43,829 nt of DNA from Candidatus Magasanikbacteria bacterium CG1_02_41_34. GTDB lineage: Bacteria; Patescibacteriota; Patescibacteriia; Magasanikbacterales; UBA922. Location: assembly GCA_001871445.1 (NCBI GenBank), contig MNVD01000020.1, forward strand, positions 1-43,829. Direction: 5' to 3'. The notes below the pieces were generated by a model. The model saw nothing but the letters and a program-made list of their open reading frames with translations, had not been told where the DNA came from and made no database searches. Shown piece after piece: positions 1 through 8,516 of this stretch. The position numbers and the translations under genes were made by a program. Each line of letters opens with the position of its first letter. Position 1 is the first letter of the stretch.

Positions 1-5
1 CATAT

Positions 6-76
6 TCGGGGATCGTCTAATGGTAGGACTTCAGGTTCTGGTCCTGACTATCGGGGTTCGAATCCCTGTCCCCGAG
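6..76 (+). tRNA. tRNA-Gln (anticodon CUG)
   Basis: Acceptor TCGGGGA/TCCCCGA, anticodon stem TCAGG/CCTGA with loop TTCTGGT (anticodon CTG), T-arm GGGGTTCGAATCCC; complete cloverleaf. Confidence 0.95.
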
Positions 77-257
77 CAAAAAATTTAGTGACCCTTTGGG
101 TCTGATTCGTCAAAAATATGGAAATGGAAAATCTTCAGTACAGAATTGATAGCAAAATTCGTTATGCAAAAGTACACCTTGATGAATTAAAAGAAAAAGG
201 AGTACACACCAGAGATAATTTTGACAGAGCACATCAGGAATCATTTTCTCCTCCCCC

Positions 258-573
258 TATGAACACAACACCACTCAATATAAAAATCCTCGGCACAGGA
301 TGCCCAAACTGTATCACCCTCGAACACAATACCAGACAAGCCGTCGCAGAACTCCAGCTCGACGCTGTAATCGACAAAATCACAGATATAGAATCCATCA
401 TGGGCTACGGCGTGATGAGTACGCCAGCACTCGTCGTGAATGAAGAAGTACAAAGCGCAGGGCGTGTATCAGACGTAGAAGAAATAAAAATAATGCTCAC
501 CGCAAAAAAACAAACAGAACAACCAGCAGACACGTCATCAGGAGATGCGTGCGGATGTTCCCATGCGTGCTAA
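258..573 (+). CDS. Small redox thioredoxin-like protein (CPNC motif) with Cys-rich C-terminus
   Basis: MNTTPLNIKILGTGCPNC...STPALVVNEEV, typical of small thioredoxin/glutaredoxin-like proteins; tail CGCSHAC. ORF is open from 118, so the start is uncertain. Confidence 0.75.
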
Positions 574-1547
574 CTGTGGATATTTTTTATCCATTTGCCG
601 TTATCGCCACATGGCTCGTGGATGATGTCTTTCGTATTAGCAATGCCACACTTGCTGGGAGTGTCGATTTTTTTGTCTACGACACCCTCAAGATTTTTTT
701 CTTGATTCTCGTGATCACCCATATCATGAGTCTCCTCAGATATTATCTGCCAATAGAAAAACTGCGTGACTTTCTCACATCTCATCAACTCTACGGATTG
801 GATTATGTGTTGGCAACGATCTTTGGAGCTATCACACCATTTTGTTCCTGCTCCTCTATTCCCCTCTTCATCGGATTTGTGCAGGCACGCATTCCCCTTG
901 GCGTGACTTTTGCATTTCTCATTACGTCCCCACTCATAAACGAAGTCGCAATTGGATTGTTCATCGGATTGTTTGGATTGAAAATAACACTCCTCTACAT
1001 CACAGCTGGCATGGCGATCGGTGTCGTCGGTGGCTGGATCCTCGGAAAATTGCGCATGGAAAAATACGTCGCCGACTTTGTCTGGAAACTTCCCGAACAA
1101 AAAGAAAATATCATTGCACAGCAATCACGATCAAAAAAACAAATCGCACAAATCGTCTCAAAAGAAGCAATGAATATTACAAAAAAAATTGCACTATACA
1201 TTTTTGTCGGTGTTGGTATTGGCGCAGTGATTCACGGCTACGTCCCACAAGGATTTTTTGAAACGTATTTGCAAAAAGCGGGCATCTGGAGCGTGCCACT
1301 CGCCGTCATTCTCGCAGTTCCCCTGTACTCAAATGCCAGCGGTGTCATTCCTATCATCCAATCCCTAATTGCAAAAGGTGTACCCATCGGCACCGGCCTC
1401 GCCTTTATGATGGCCGTCGTCGTCCTCTCCCTCCCAGAAGCACTTATTTTGAAAAAAGTATTGAAGTGGCAACTCCTCGCGAGTTTTTTTGGTATTGTCA
1501 CGGTGGGGATTATTATTATTGGGTACCTTTTCAATGGAATTTTGTAG
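549..1547 (+). CDS. Permease, DUF318/ArsP-like
   Basis: Polytopic; FCSCSSIPLFIGF...LITSPLINEVA motif typical of DUF318 permeases; paired with the upstream thioredoxin. Start may be GTG 576. Confidence 0.8.
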   Translation: MRMFPCVLTVDIFYPFAVIATWLVDDVFRISNATLAGSVDFFVYDTLKIFFLILVITHIMSLLRYYLPIEKLRDFLTSHQLYGLDYVLATIFGAITPFCSCSSIPLFIGFVQARIPLGVTFAFLITSPLINEVAIGLFIGLFGLKITLLYITAGMAIGVVGGWILGKLRMEKYVADFVWKLPEQKENIIAQQSRSKKQIAQIVSKEAMNITKKIALYIFVGVGIGAVIHGYVPQGFFETYLQKAGIWSVPLAVILAVPLYSNASGVIPIIQSLIAKGVPIGTGLAFMMAVVVLSLPEALILKKVLKWQLLASFFGIVTVGIIIIGYLFNGIL

Positions 1548-1783
1548 TAAGGGCAATATTGGCTATGATTGATTTCAATTGCAATAGCCGTTTCTCCTTA
1601 TCAAAGGGGTTTTAAGGGGAAAGCTGTCTGAGCCTCACCGCTTGTCAATGAGTACTTTCTTAGTGACAACACAGGCGAGTTCTTTCCCCTAACACTTTTT
1701 GTTACTTTTTGGTGACAAAAAGTCAGGGAAGAAATACTATACGTTCTTTCATTAAAAATAACCCAAGGTATAGTAAATAAAAC

Positions 1784-1807
1784 ACCGCTACACCAAGCGG
1801 TTTTTTG
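1784..1807 (+). terminator. Intrinsic terminator
   Basis: ACCGCT-ACACCA-AGCGGT followed by TTTTT. Confidence 0.7.
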
Positions 1808-1845
1808 TTTACTTTTAGAATATATTGTGATAGAATGTCTGCATT

Positions 1846-2688
1846 ATGGCATTGATAGACGGAAAACAAATCGCAGCACATATCGCAGAAAAGACAAAAC
1901 AACGTGCTGAAAAACTTGCAAAAAACGGCCTCCAGCCAAAACTGGCCGTCCTTATTGTTGGCGATGACAAACCATCCCACATGTACGTAAAAACAAAAGG
2001 ACTCGCTGCAAAAAAGGCGGGTATTGCATTTTCTCTTACAGAACTCCCTGCGGATGCTACGAAAGAAGAGATCATCAATACAATCAATAAAATTCAGTCA
2101 GACAACACAGTTACCGGCCTCATCATCCAGCTTCCACTCCCAAACCGCGAATGGGAAAATGATGTGGTGAATAGTATCCGCCCAGACATCGATGTCGACT
2201 GTCTGACAGATACCAATCTCGGCAAACTTGTCGCAGAAACAAACACCATCGTGCCTCCAACTCCCGGCGCCGTCATGGATATTCTCGAATCGCTTGGCGT
2301 CGATCCTGCCGGCAAACGCGTGGTCATTGTCGGCACTGGCACACTCGTCGGCAAACCACTCGCGATCATGATGATGAATCAACTGGCGACAGTCGTCACG
2401 TGCAATATCAAAACAAAAAACACAAAAGATTTGTGCAAAGAAGCAGACATTCTGATTTCTGCCGTTGGAAAAAAACATCTCATCACAAAAGACATGGTAA
2501 AAAAAGGCGCGATCGTGATTGACGCTGGTGTTGATTTTGACAATGGTGAAATGTTTGGCGATGTCGATGTTGTGCGTGTGTCAAAACGCGCCTCATACGT
2601 CACTCCAACTCCTGGAGGTGTGGGGCCTCTGACGGTTGCGAGACTGCTTTCGAATACGATTATTCTGACTGAAAATAAAACTGATTAG
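1846..2688 (+). CDS. folD: Bifunctional methylenetetrahydrofolate dehydrogenase/methenyltetrahydrofolate cyclohydrolase
   Basis: FolD motifs: YVKTKGLAAKKAGI, GLIIQLPLP, TPGAVMDIL, PTPGGVGPLTVA. Confidence 0.96.
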   Translation: MALIDGKQIAAHIAEKTKQRAEKLAKNGLQPKLAVLIVGDDKPSHMYVKTKGLAAKKAGIAFSLTELPADATKEEIINTINKIQSDNTVTGLIIQLPLPNREWENDVVNSIRPDIDVDCLTDTNLGKLVAETNTIVPPTPGAVMDILESLGVDPAGKRVVIVGTGTLVGKPLAIMMMNQLATVVTCNIKTKNTKDLCKEADILISAVGKKHLITKDMVKKGAIVIDAGVDFDNGEMFGDVDVVRVSKRASYVTPTPGGVGPLTVARLLSNTIILTENKTD

Positions 2689-2801
2689 CACGTTCCCTTC
2701 CTTACTAAGGAGGGGTCAGGGGAGGTTATCGCAAGGCGAAGTTCATTGCTAACACGCTACCCCTCCCTGTCCCTCCCCTTATAAAGGGGAGGGGACGTGC
2801 T
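2687..2801. repeat. About 115-bp imperfect inverted repeat in spacer
   Basis: AGCACGTTCCCTTCCTT...AAGGGGAGGGGACGTGCT with internal AGGGGTCAGGGGAGG / CCTCCCTGTCCCTCCCC arms. Confidence 0.7.
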
Positions 2802-2813
2802 TCAACTTTTTTT

Positions 2814-3692
2814 ATGCACAAAGAACGCACCAGCGAGCTTTTCATCTTTTCTGAAGCATTTTTGTGGGCATTTTATCCGATTGTTTCAAGTATTTTGGTA
2901 CTCGCATTTTCTCCTGTGTTTGCACTTGCCGTGAGCACACTCGCCGCAGCAGTATTCTTTGGTACGGTCGTCGCTCTACAAAAAAGGTGGCATGAGCTCT
3001 TTATCAAACAGGCCTGGAAATATCTGATTCCGATGATACTCCTCATGGGCATCCTTTTGTACGGACTATTGTTTTTTTCATTGCAATATACCACGCCTGG
3101 CAATGTGAGTATTATCTCCCTGATGGAAGTATTTTTTACCATGGTGTTGCTCGGGGCAGTGACCAAGCATGAAACACTGTCGCGCGTGACCATCATTGGT
3201 GGCGCGCTGATGGTCATCGGAGCATTTTTTGTTATTTTCCAAGGATCACTCAAACCAAATCCTGGTGACATGCTGGTACTCTTGGCCATGGCAGTGCCAC
3301 CATTTGGCAATTTGATGACAAAAAAAGTGCGAAGCTATATGTCTGCAGCCACGCTCATGTTTGCTAGAAGTACGATTGCAGGAATATTTTTACTTTTTCT
3401 TGCCTGGGTACTGGGAGATATACCAAACACAATGCCATCGTGGGGAATGATCGGGCTTATCGCTCTGAATGGATTTGTGCTTCTTGGTTTTTCAAAAATA
3501 CTGTGGATTGAAGGCATCCACCGCATCCAAATTTCTAAAGCAATTTCTCTTTCATCGATAAACCCCGCTATCACACTTTTCTTTGCGTTTGTTATTTTGC
3601 ATCAAAGACCAACACTGTTTCAGGTTCTCGGTCTCGTGCCAATCATGGCAGGTGTCTGGCTTTTGACAAGACGAAATCTCGTAACTGAATAG
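2814..3692 (+). CDS. EamA/DMT-family transporter
   Basis: About 10 hydrophobic helices; two EamA-like repeats (TTPGNVSIISLMEVFFTMVLL; ISLSSINPAITLFFAFVIL). Confidence 0.85.
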   Translation: MHKERTSELFIFSEAFLWAFYPIVSSILVLAFSPVFALAVSTLAAAVFFGTVVALQKRWHELFIKQAWKYLIPMILLMGILLYGLLFFSLQYTTPGNVSIISLMEVFFTMVLLGAVTKHETLSRVTIIGGALMVIGAFFVIFQGSLKPNPGDMLVLLAMAVPPFGNLMTKKVRSYMSAATLMFARSTIAGIFLLFLAWVLGDIPNTMPSWGMIGLIALNGFVLLGFSKILWIEGIHRIQISKAISLSSINPAITLFFAFVILHQRPTLFQVLGLVPIMAGVWLLTRRNLVTE

Positions 3693-3713
3693 AAGAATGA
3701 TGTTGACCAAAAC

Positions 3714-3746
3714 AAAAACGTTCTTCATCACGAAGAACGTTTTTTT
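3714..3746 (+). terminator. Intrinsic terminator
   Basis: AAAAACGTTCTTC-ATCAC-GAAGAACGTTTTTTT. Confidence 0.9.
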
Positions 3747-3800
3747 ATTCCTGAACAATGTTCCTTTATTTTTTTGAAGAAAAGAAACACTCTTTGGAAA

Positions 3801-3833
3801 GCGGCGCGAGGTCTTGGTGAGATCTCGCGCCGC
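3801..3833 (-). terminator. GC-rich hairpin after Cys-rich lipoprotein gene
   Basis: GCGGCGCGAG ... CTCGCGCCGC, 10-bp perfect stem just downstream of the minus-strand CDS. Confidence 0.7.
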
Positions 3834-3852
3834 GGGTTGGGGTTGCTTGTTG

Positions 3853-4731
3853 CTACGGCGATAGACACTGCGCAGTGTCCAACGGCTCGCTGACGCAGCC
3901 ACCGCTCGCCGGGTCACAATAGTCGTTGGTGCAGTCCTTGCCGTCGTCGCAGTTCACCCACAAGGCGGTGTTGCATCCGCCGTTAAAGCAGACGCTGTTG
4001 AGCGTGCAGACGTTGTCGTCCTCGCACGGCGTGCCGTCCTCGACATCGACCTCGTCGCACCAGTGGTCGACGATCTCCGCCGAGACAACGCACTGCTGGT
4101 CATGCCCATGACGCGGGCAAACCACGAGGGAACAGATCGTTCCCTCCCAGCAATAGTCGTAGTTATGGCAGTCATCGTCGCTCTTACAGAAGTGCGGATG
4201 ACATTCACGTGTCTCGAGGTCGCATAGGGCTCCCTCACCACACTCCTCGTGCGACTGGCACGGGTTTGCGCAGATCGGGTAGCCGAGGTCAACCCCAGTC
4301 GCTGGGTCGGCACCAAACTGGTTGCAGTACTGCCCTGTGCCACACTCGCCAGCGTCGTTGCAACACTGCACACCCAGATCGAAGTCATCGACGACCGGAT
4401 GCGCGCACTTGTTGTGCTCGACGTCGCAGACGTCGAAAGTACACGCGTTGTTGTCGTTGCAATCCTCGCTCTGCGTCTCCTTGCTGCAGACGAAGGGCGC
4501 GACGACCACCGCGGTGTCAGTCTGCACAGCAGTATCGGTGGACGAGATGTCCTCCTCCACCACGGCGGTGTCGATGCCGACGGTCGGCGTGGTGTCGTGC
4601 TCGACGACCACGTCGGGCTGTGACTCGACGGTGTCCTGCTGCGTGAAGCCGGTCGGCGGCTCGAAGCTGCCGAGGCAGCCGGCGAAAACGAAAAAAACAG
4701 TCAGGGCGGTGGTGGTGATCCGGTACTTCAT
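3853..4731 (-). CDS. Putative secreted Cys-rich lipoprotein with DxxxCTxDxC-type repeats
   Basis: Signal peptide/lipobox-like VFFVFAGC; repeats DNNACTFDVCD, DDNVCTLNSVC, DGKDCTNDYCDPASGGC; SD GGAG upstream of ATG; visibly GC-rich. Confidence 0.85.
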   Translation of the reverse strand: MKYRITTTALTVFFVFAGCLGSFEPPTGFTQQDTVESQPDVVVEHDTTPTVGIDTAVVEEDISSTDTAVQTDTAVVVAPFVCSKETQSEDCNDNNACTFDVCDVEHNKCAHPVVDDFDLGVQCCNDAGECGTGQYCNQFGADPATGVDLGYPICANPCQSHEECGEGALCDLETRECHPHFCKSDDDCHNYDYCWEGTICSLVVCPRHGHDQQCVVSAEIVDHWCDEVDVEDGTPCEDDNVCTLNSVCFNGGCNTALWVNCDDGKDCTNDYCDPASGGCVSEPLDTAQCLSP

Positions 4732-4822
4732 GGTGCTTCTCCTCCCGATTCAATCGGGAAAAAGTTCTCGTAGACGCTGACCAACATGGTCTGCGTCTCA
4801 ATGTCTCACCCGCACCCGTAGC

Positions 4823-4887
4823 TTCTAGCTATGGGAACAAATATGTCCTTATATTGGCTAAGAACACATCAATTCCCAAAGCTAGAA
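4823..4887. promoter_or_regulatory. 15-bp inverted repeat in 5' leader of the lipoprotein gene
   Basis: TTCTAGCTATGGGAA ... TTCCCAAAGCTAGAA (one mismatch). Confidence 0.5.
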
Positions 4888-4918
4888 CACAAGCAAATTG
4901 TCAAAGAACGAACACGTA

Positions 4919-4947
4919 TCCATATCATATTCCCATAATTTTGTCAA
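4919..4947 (-). promoter_or_regulatory. Sigma70-type promoter
   Basis: Minus strand TTGACA-17 nt-TATGGA with TG extension. Confidence 0.55.
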
Positions 4948-5110
4948 GTTTCTCCTAGATATAGCATACTACGTATTTATTATACCTTCAAGGCATGATT
5001 TTGGTGGTTTGTCAAGGGGAAGTCCTCTTCGCGTGGAAAGACTAAAGATTGGCGTCCACCTTACGGTGGACGAAGATTGAAGATTGAATTGAAACAAGTC
5101 TTTCTACATT

Positions 5111-5197
5111 ACCGCGGCATTAATTGCTCAACGAAAATTAGAAGAACTCGCAGATACTGATGCGCAAGAAGATATCGGCTATAAAAAAGCATCCTAA
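5111..5197 (+). pseudogene. Possible C-terminal coding remnant (TAALIAQRKLEELADTDAQEDIGYKKAS*)
   Basis: Protein-like stretch without a start, with in-frame stops upstream; lies between inverted AGATTGA-type arrays. Confidence 0.35.
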
Positions 5198-5278
5198 AAT
5201 TTCCTAGTCTTCAATCTTTTTTTTTGCGTAGCAAAAAAAGTAATCTTCAATCTTTCATAGTAAAAAAGAACAACGTCT

Positions 5279-6355
5279 TTACACGCTATTCTTTTTTACA
5301 TGCTCCTCCAGCCGCTTCAAAATATCTTCCAACTCTTCCACCGAATGAATCCTCACCAATTCACTACGAAATTCTTTTATCCTGGGAATCTCCATTCCTA
5401 ATTTATTGCTCTTGAAATACCATGACAAATGTTTTCGGAATGTCACGATAGATTTTTTTTTCAATTCTTCCTCTGTCACACCAACTACGGCATGTTTCTT
5501 CGCCATCGCCTTCAATTTGGCACTATTCTCAACGTGTAATGTTGCGTGTTCGAGAATTACTTGTATCTTTTCATGCAAAGGAATCTGTACTGAAACGAGA
5601 TCCTTCGACTGTCGCTCAGGATGACGCAGTCGAAGCGCTGCGTCAAAAAACCACGGATTCCCAAGTGCCCCGCGCGCAATCAAGACACCGTCAGCTCCAG
5701 TTTGTTCTATAGCATCCCACACTTGATGCGGCTCGTGGATATCACCATTTGCAAGAAGCGGAACTGTGGCGATTTCTTTTGCCTGACGAATGCGTTCCCA
5801 ATCTGACACGCCGCTGTACCCTTGCGCCTTTGTACGACCATGAATGGTGATAAGATCAGCTCCTGCTTCTTCAAGCACAGGAATGAAGGTTTTGAATCCA
5901 TCAGGATCATCCCACCCAAGCCGAATTTTCACAGACAGAGGTGTCTCCCCTATTGCCTTTTTCATCTCACGAATAATCTTCGCTGCAAGCGGTGGCTCTT
6001 TCATGAGTGCGGCGCCATTAAAATTGCTGGTAATCTTATACACAGGGCATCCCATGTTGATATCTATTCCTTCTGGTCCTGCATGCTGCATGACAATCTC
6101 AGCAGCTCTCGCCATAGTGGCAGGATCTGCCCCAAAAATCTGTTGCACAATAGGTCGCTCGGCATCGACAAAATCTATCATGCCAAGTGTTTTTTCATTA
6201 TCACGAACCAAGGCCTCCGCAGAAACCATTTCTCGAAATACAATATCCGCCCCACCAATTTTTCTGACAATCTGACAAAATGCAGAGTCTGTCATGTCAG
6301 CCATTGGTGAGAGAGCAAGGATTTTCCCTTTTTTCAATGTATCTTGTACCCACAT
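5279..6355 (-). CDS. dus: tRNA-dihydrouridine synthase
   Basis: LSPMADMTDSAF, DINMGCPVYKI, LSVKIRLGWDDP, ITIHGRTKAQGYSG, ANGDI...GADGVLIARGALGNPW. Confidence 0.95.
   Translation of the reverse strand: MWVQDTLKKGKILALSPMADMTDSAFCQIVRKIGGADIVFREMVSAEALVRDNEKTLGMIDFVDAERPIVQQIFGADPATMARAAEIVMQHAGPEGIDINMGCPVYKITSNFNGAALMKEPPLAAKIIREMKKAIGETPLSVKIRLGWDDPDGFKTFIPVLEEAGADLITIHGRTKAQGYSGVSDWERIRQAKEIATVPLLANGDIHEPHQVWDAIEQTGADGVLIARGALGNPWFFDAALRLRHPERQSKDLVSVQIPLHEKIQVILEHATLHVENSAKLKAMAKKHAVVGVTEEELKKKSIVTFRKHLSWYFKSNKLGMEIPRIKEFRSELVRIHSVEELEDILKRLEEHVKKNSV
5597..5635. repeat. Palindromic repeat-like insertion within dus
   Basis: GATCCTTCGACTGTCGCTCAGGATGACGCAGTCGAAG; 9-bp perfect arms CTTCGACTG/CAGTCGAAG, read in-frame as RHPERQSKDL. 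Confidence 0.6.
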
Positions 6356-6530
6356 ATGATTTATTGAGTCTCGCCCCGCATTGACCGAGCCAAAGCGAGG
6401 TCTAGTGCGGGGTCAGCCATGGGTGATAATGCCAATATCTTATTTTTTTTCAATGTATCGTGTATCCACATAAAGGTAATCTTGACTTGCCCTGCACTGA
6501 CCGACTGAAAGGAGGTCTAGTGCGGGGCCC
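6297..6530. repeat. Diverged tandem duplication (about 116-bp unit) of the dus 5' end plus a hairpin
   Basis: Unit 1 gtcagccattggtg...ttttttcaatgtatcttgtacccacat + GCCCCGCATTGACC...GGTCTAGTGCGGGG; unit 2 gtcagccatgggtg...ttttttcaatgtatcgtgtatccacat + GCCCTGCACTGACC...GGTCTAGTGCGGGG. Confidence 0.8.
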
Positions 6531-6551
6531 AGATAGTTCGCAGACTATAGC

Positions 6552-6605
6552 AAAAAAAGAAGAACATTTCAATCCCGACTGAGTCGAGATACGTAAATGT
6601 TCTAC
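6552..6605. repeat. Hairpin repeat, left copy
   Basis: AAAAAAAGAAGAACATTTCAATCCCGACT...AAATGTTCT; related to 8043-8094. Confidence 0.6.
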
Positions 6606-6783
6606 TACAGAGTTGAAATTGGTAGACATTGTAGTACAAAAAAGGTTACCGAAACCTAGCATGTAGATACAACATGTTCTTGCTTATTATATGCCCGTAT
6701 GCTAGTGTTCTTTTAGTCATGCAGGGTATTCCAAAAATATTTGGATCCCCAATTGACACCAACATCCGCATATTGAGGGCACA

Positions 6784-6840
6784 ATGAGTAAGGAAGGAAG
6801 CGGCAACAGCGGCGGCCCCAAGACCGGACAGCGGCGCTAG
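6784..6840 (+). CDS. Putative 18-aa peptide MSKEGSGNSGGPKTGQRR
   Basis: GAGGG SD-like sequence 4 nt before the ATG; GC-rich codons; hairpin 25 bp downstream. Confidence 0.4.
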   Translation: MSKEGSGNSGGPKTGQRR

Positions 6841-6865
6841 CGAGCATCCCACTCGCACAACAACA

Positions 6866-6895
6866 GAAGGAGCGGTGTTTCGACATCGCTCCTTC
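6866..6895 (+). terminator. Hairpin downstream of small ORF
   Basis: GAAGGAGCG ... CGCTCCTTC; weak U tract. Confidence 0.5.
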
Positions 6896-6908
6896 TTCAA
6901 CTTACTAT

Positions 6909-8018
6909 ATGAGGTATCATCATACAACACCATGGAACAATACAATTGCTTTTTGCATACTATTCGACGTACGCAATCTTGAACTAAAAAAAACACAATT
7001 TCCATTACTGCATTTTGCGGAACATCTTATGTTTGTTGAAACACAACATCTTGATGGGAATTCATTGAGAGTACAAAAAAATTTGTTGTTTGAAGCATTA
7101 GAAGCCTATACATCATTTGATTTTTTGGATATCACCGTCGTCTGTTCACGAGGAGATCTAGCTCAAGTATGCTCAACATTGAAGGAAATGATATTCACCT
7201 GGCAGTGTAATGAAATACAATTTCAAAAAGTAAAGGAAGACATTATTACCGAAATAAAAGATGCAAAAGAACTCCTTGTACATAAATCAATGGCATCGTT
7301 AAAAGATCTAGCTCTTGAAGAAATCGACCTTATCGTTAATGTAACTGGAGACGAAAAAACTATTCACGCGCTGACTTTCTCAGAACTTCAAGAAATAACA
7401 CATGTCTGGCAGACTATGCTTAAGTATGCTCCACGCAGTCTTCTGGTTGCAGGACCAACATTAGCAGAGGCAGAAATAAACATGCTTGATGAGGTTCTTG
7501 AAATGAAACATCATACACAATCAATTCCATTACGTTCTCCAATACCTTTCGGGTCGAGGTATTTCAGGCGGACTGAAACACACGCTGTTGTCATCAATAC
7601 AGCATTCAGCTCACTCTTCTTTTTATTATTTCAACGATTGTATAGTATCCGTCATATGAATCTCAATACCGATTGGGAATTTTCATTTGCACGTGATACA
7701 AACCATTTGTTTTATCTCGCATCGGCAACGGATGATAAACCATTAGACGATTCTGCAGTGGAAAAATTTTTCTTACGTAAGCCAACAAACGAAGAATTCT
7801 TACTTATACAAAGATTGCTTGTCCAAGAATTGGATACTCTGAATGATGGTATATATCCAAAAGAAATAATAGGATGGATGGACATATTTCAAGTACGGAA
7901 TATACCTGAAACACAAAAAAAAACTTTTTCCGAAATTCAAGACATGTTTCGTGTAATTCCGTATCTAGATTTTTTACATCAATGGAAAAAAGTATTTGGA
8001 CATTTTAAAAAAAAATAA
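6909..8018 (+). CDS. Diverged M16-family (pitrilysin-like) peptidase
   Basis: Inverted zinc motif HFAEH in LLHFAEHLMF; downstream KEDIITEIKDAKEL fits the third-ligand Glu helix of M16. Confidence 0.65.
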   Translation: MRYHHTTPWNNTIAFCILFDVRNLELKKTQFPLLHFAEHLMFVETQHLDGNSLRVQKNLLFEALEAYTSFDFLDITVVCSRGDLAQVCSTLKEMIFTWQCNEIQFQKVKEDIITEIKDAKELLVHKSMASLKDLALEEIDLIVNVTGDEKTIHALTFSELQEITHVWQTMLKYAPRSLLVAGPTLAEAEINMLDEVLEMKHHTQSIPLRSPIPFGSRYFRRTETHAVVINTAFSSLFFLLFQRLYSIRHMNLNTDWEFSFARDTNHLFYLASATDDKPLDDSAVEKFFLRKPTNEEFLLIQRLLVQELDTLNDGIYPKEIIGWMDIFQVRNIPETQKKTFSEIQDMFRVIPYLDFLHQWKKVFGHFKKK

Positions 8019-8042
8019 TCTCTACTCAATTGAGATACATAC

Positions 8043-8094
8043 AAAAAAAGAAGAACATTCCAATCCCCACTACTTCAGGAATGAGATATGTTCT
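8043..8094. repeat. Hairpin repeat, right copy
   Basis: AAAAAAAGAAGAACATTCCAATCCCCACT...GGAATGAGATATGTTCT, related to 6552-6605. Confidence 0.6.
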
Positions 8095-8120
8095 CTAATC
8101 TAAGTATATATTCATGGTAA

Positions 8121-8151
8121 GGTCAGCCGCGCGTCGTACGCACGGCTGACC
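8121..8151 (-). terminator. GC-rich hairpin after minus-strand ORF 8172-8447
   Basis: GGTCAGCCG ... CGGCTGACC. Confidence 0.6.
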
Positions 8152-8171
8152 CTACGGTGTCCGGTGTAGTC

Positions 8172-8447
8172 CTAGTGCTCTATCTGGAGATCCCAGAACT
8201 CGAGCTCTCCCTCCTTCTTCGTCAGCGTGAACTTGTATCCGACTCCTCGAAGGGAGGCTGTCAGCGCCATGATGATCTCAAGTGCGTCATGATCTACCCG
8301 AAAGTTGAATTTGTCCTTACGGGGAGTCAGTATTGTATCGTGAACCAACGAGACGACCATTGATCCAACGCCCTGACCATCGGGGTGAGGTGCCCAGCGG
8401 AACCCCACAATGTTCAGGAGCATCCCAACGTCATACGACTTCGACAT
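8172..8447 (-). CDS. Hypothetical protein (91 aa), GC-rich orphan cassette
   Basis: SD GAGGAG before ATG; consensus promoter; hairpin downstream. Confidence 0.75.
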   Translation of the reverse strand: MSKSYDVGMLLNIVGFRWAPHPDGQGVGSMVVSLVHDTILTPRKDKFNFRVDHDALEIIMALTASLRGVGYKFTLTKKEGELEFWDLQIEH

Positions 8448-8487
8448 CGATTTTCTCCTCGCTCTTGCTACTGAAAACGGACTTTAC

Positions 8488-8516
8488 TTTATACACCCAA
8501 ATTGTCTTTTTGTCAA
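8488..8516 (-). promoter_or_regulatory. Sigma70-type promoter for 8172-8447
   Basis: Minus strand TTGACA-17 nt-TATAAA. Confidence 0.75.

Noticed and set aside
570-1261. Antisense/overlapping ORFs in the permease (570..1124 -, 842..1261 +)
   Set aside because: Shadow ORFs of a clearly conserved polytopic membrane protein; no SD or motifs.
3926-4801. Long overlapping ORFs on the opposite strand and alternate frames (4209..4646, 4249..4623, 4322..4780, 3954..4388)
   Set aside because: High GC suppresses stop codons; translations are Arg/Ser/Cys-biased without recognizable motifs, while the minus-strand frame encodes a coherent lipoprotein.
6646-7005. Minus-strand 119-aa ORF opposite the small peptide ORF and M16 start
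   Set aside because: No SD or family motifs; overlaps the HFAEH-containing gene on the other strand.
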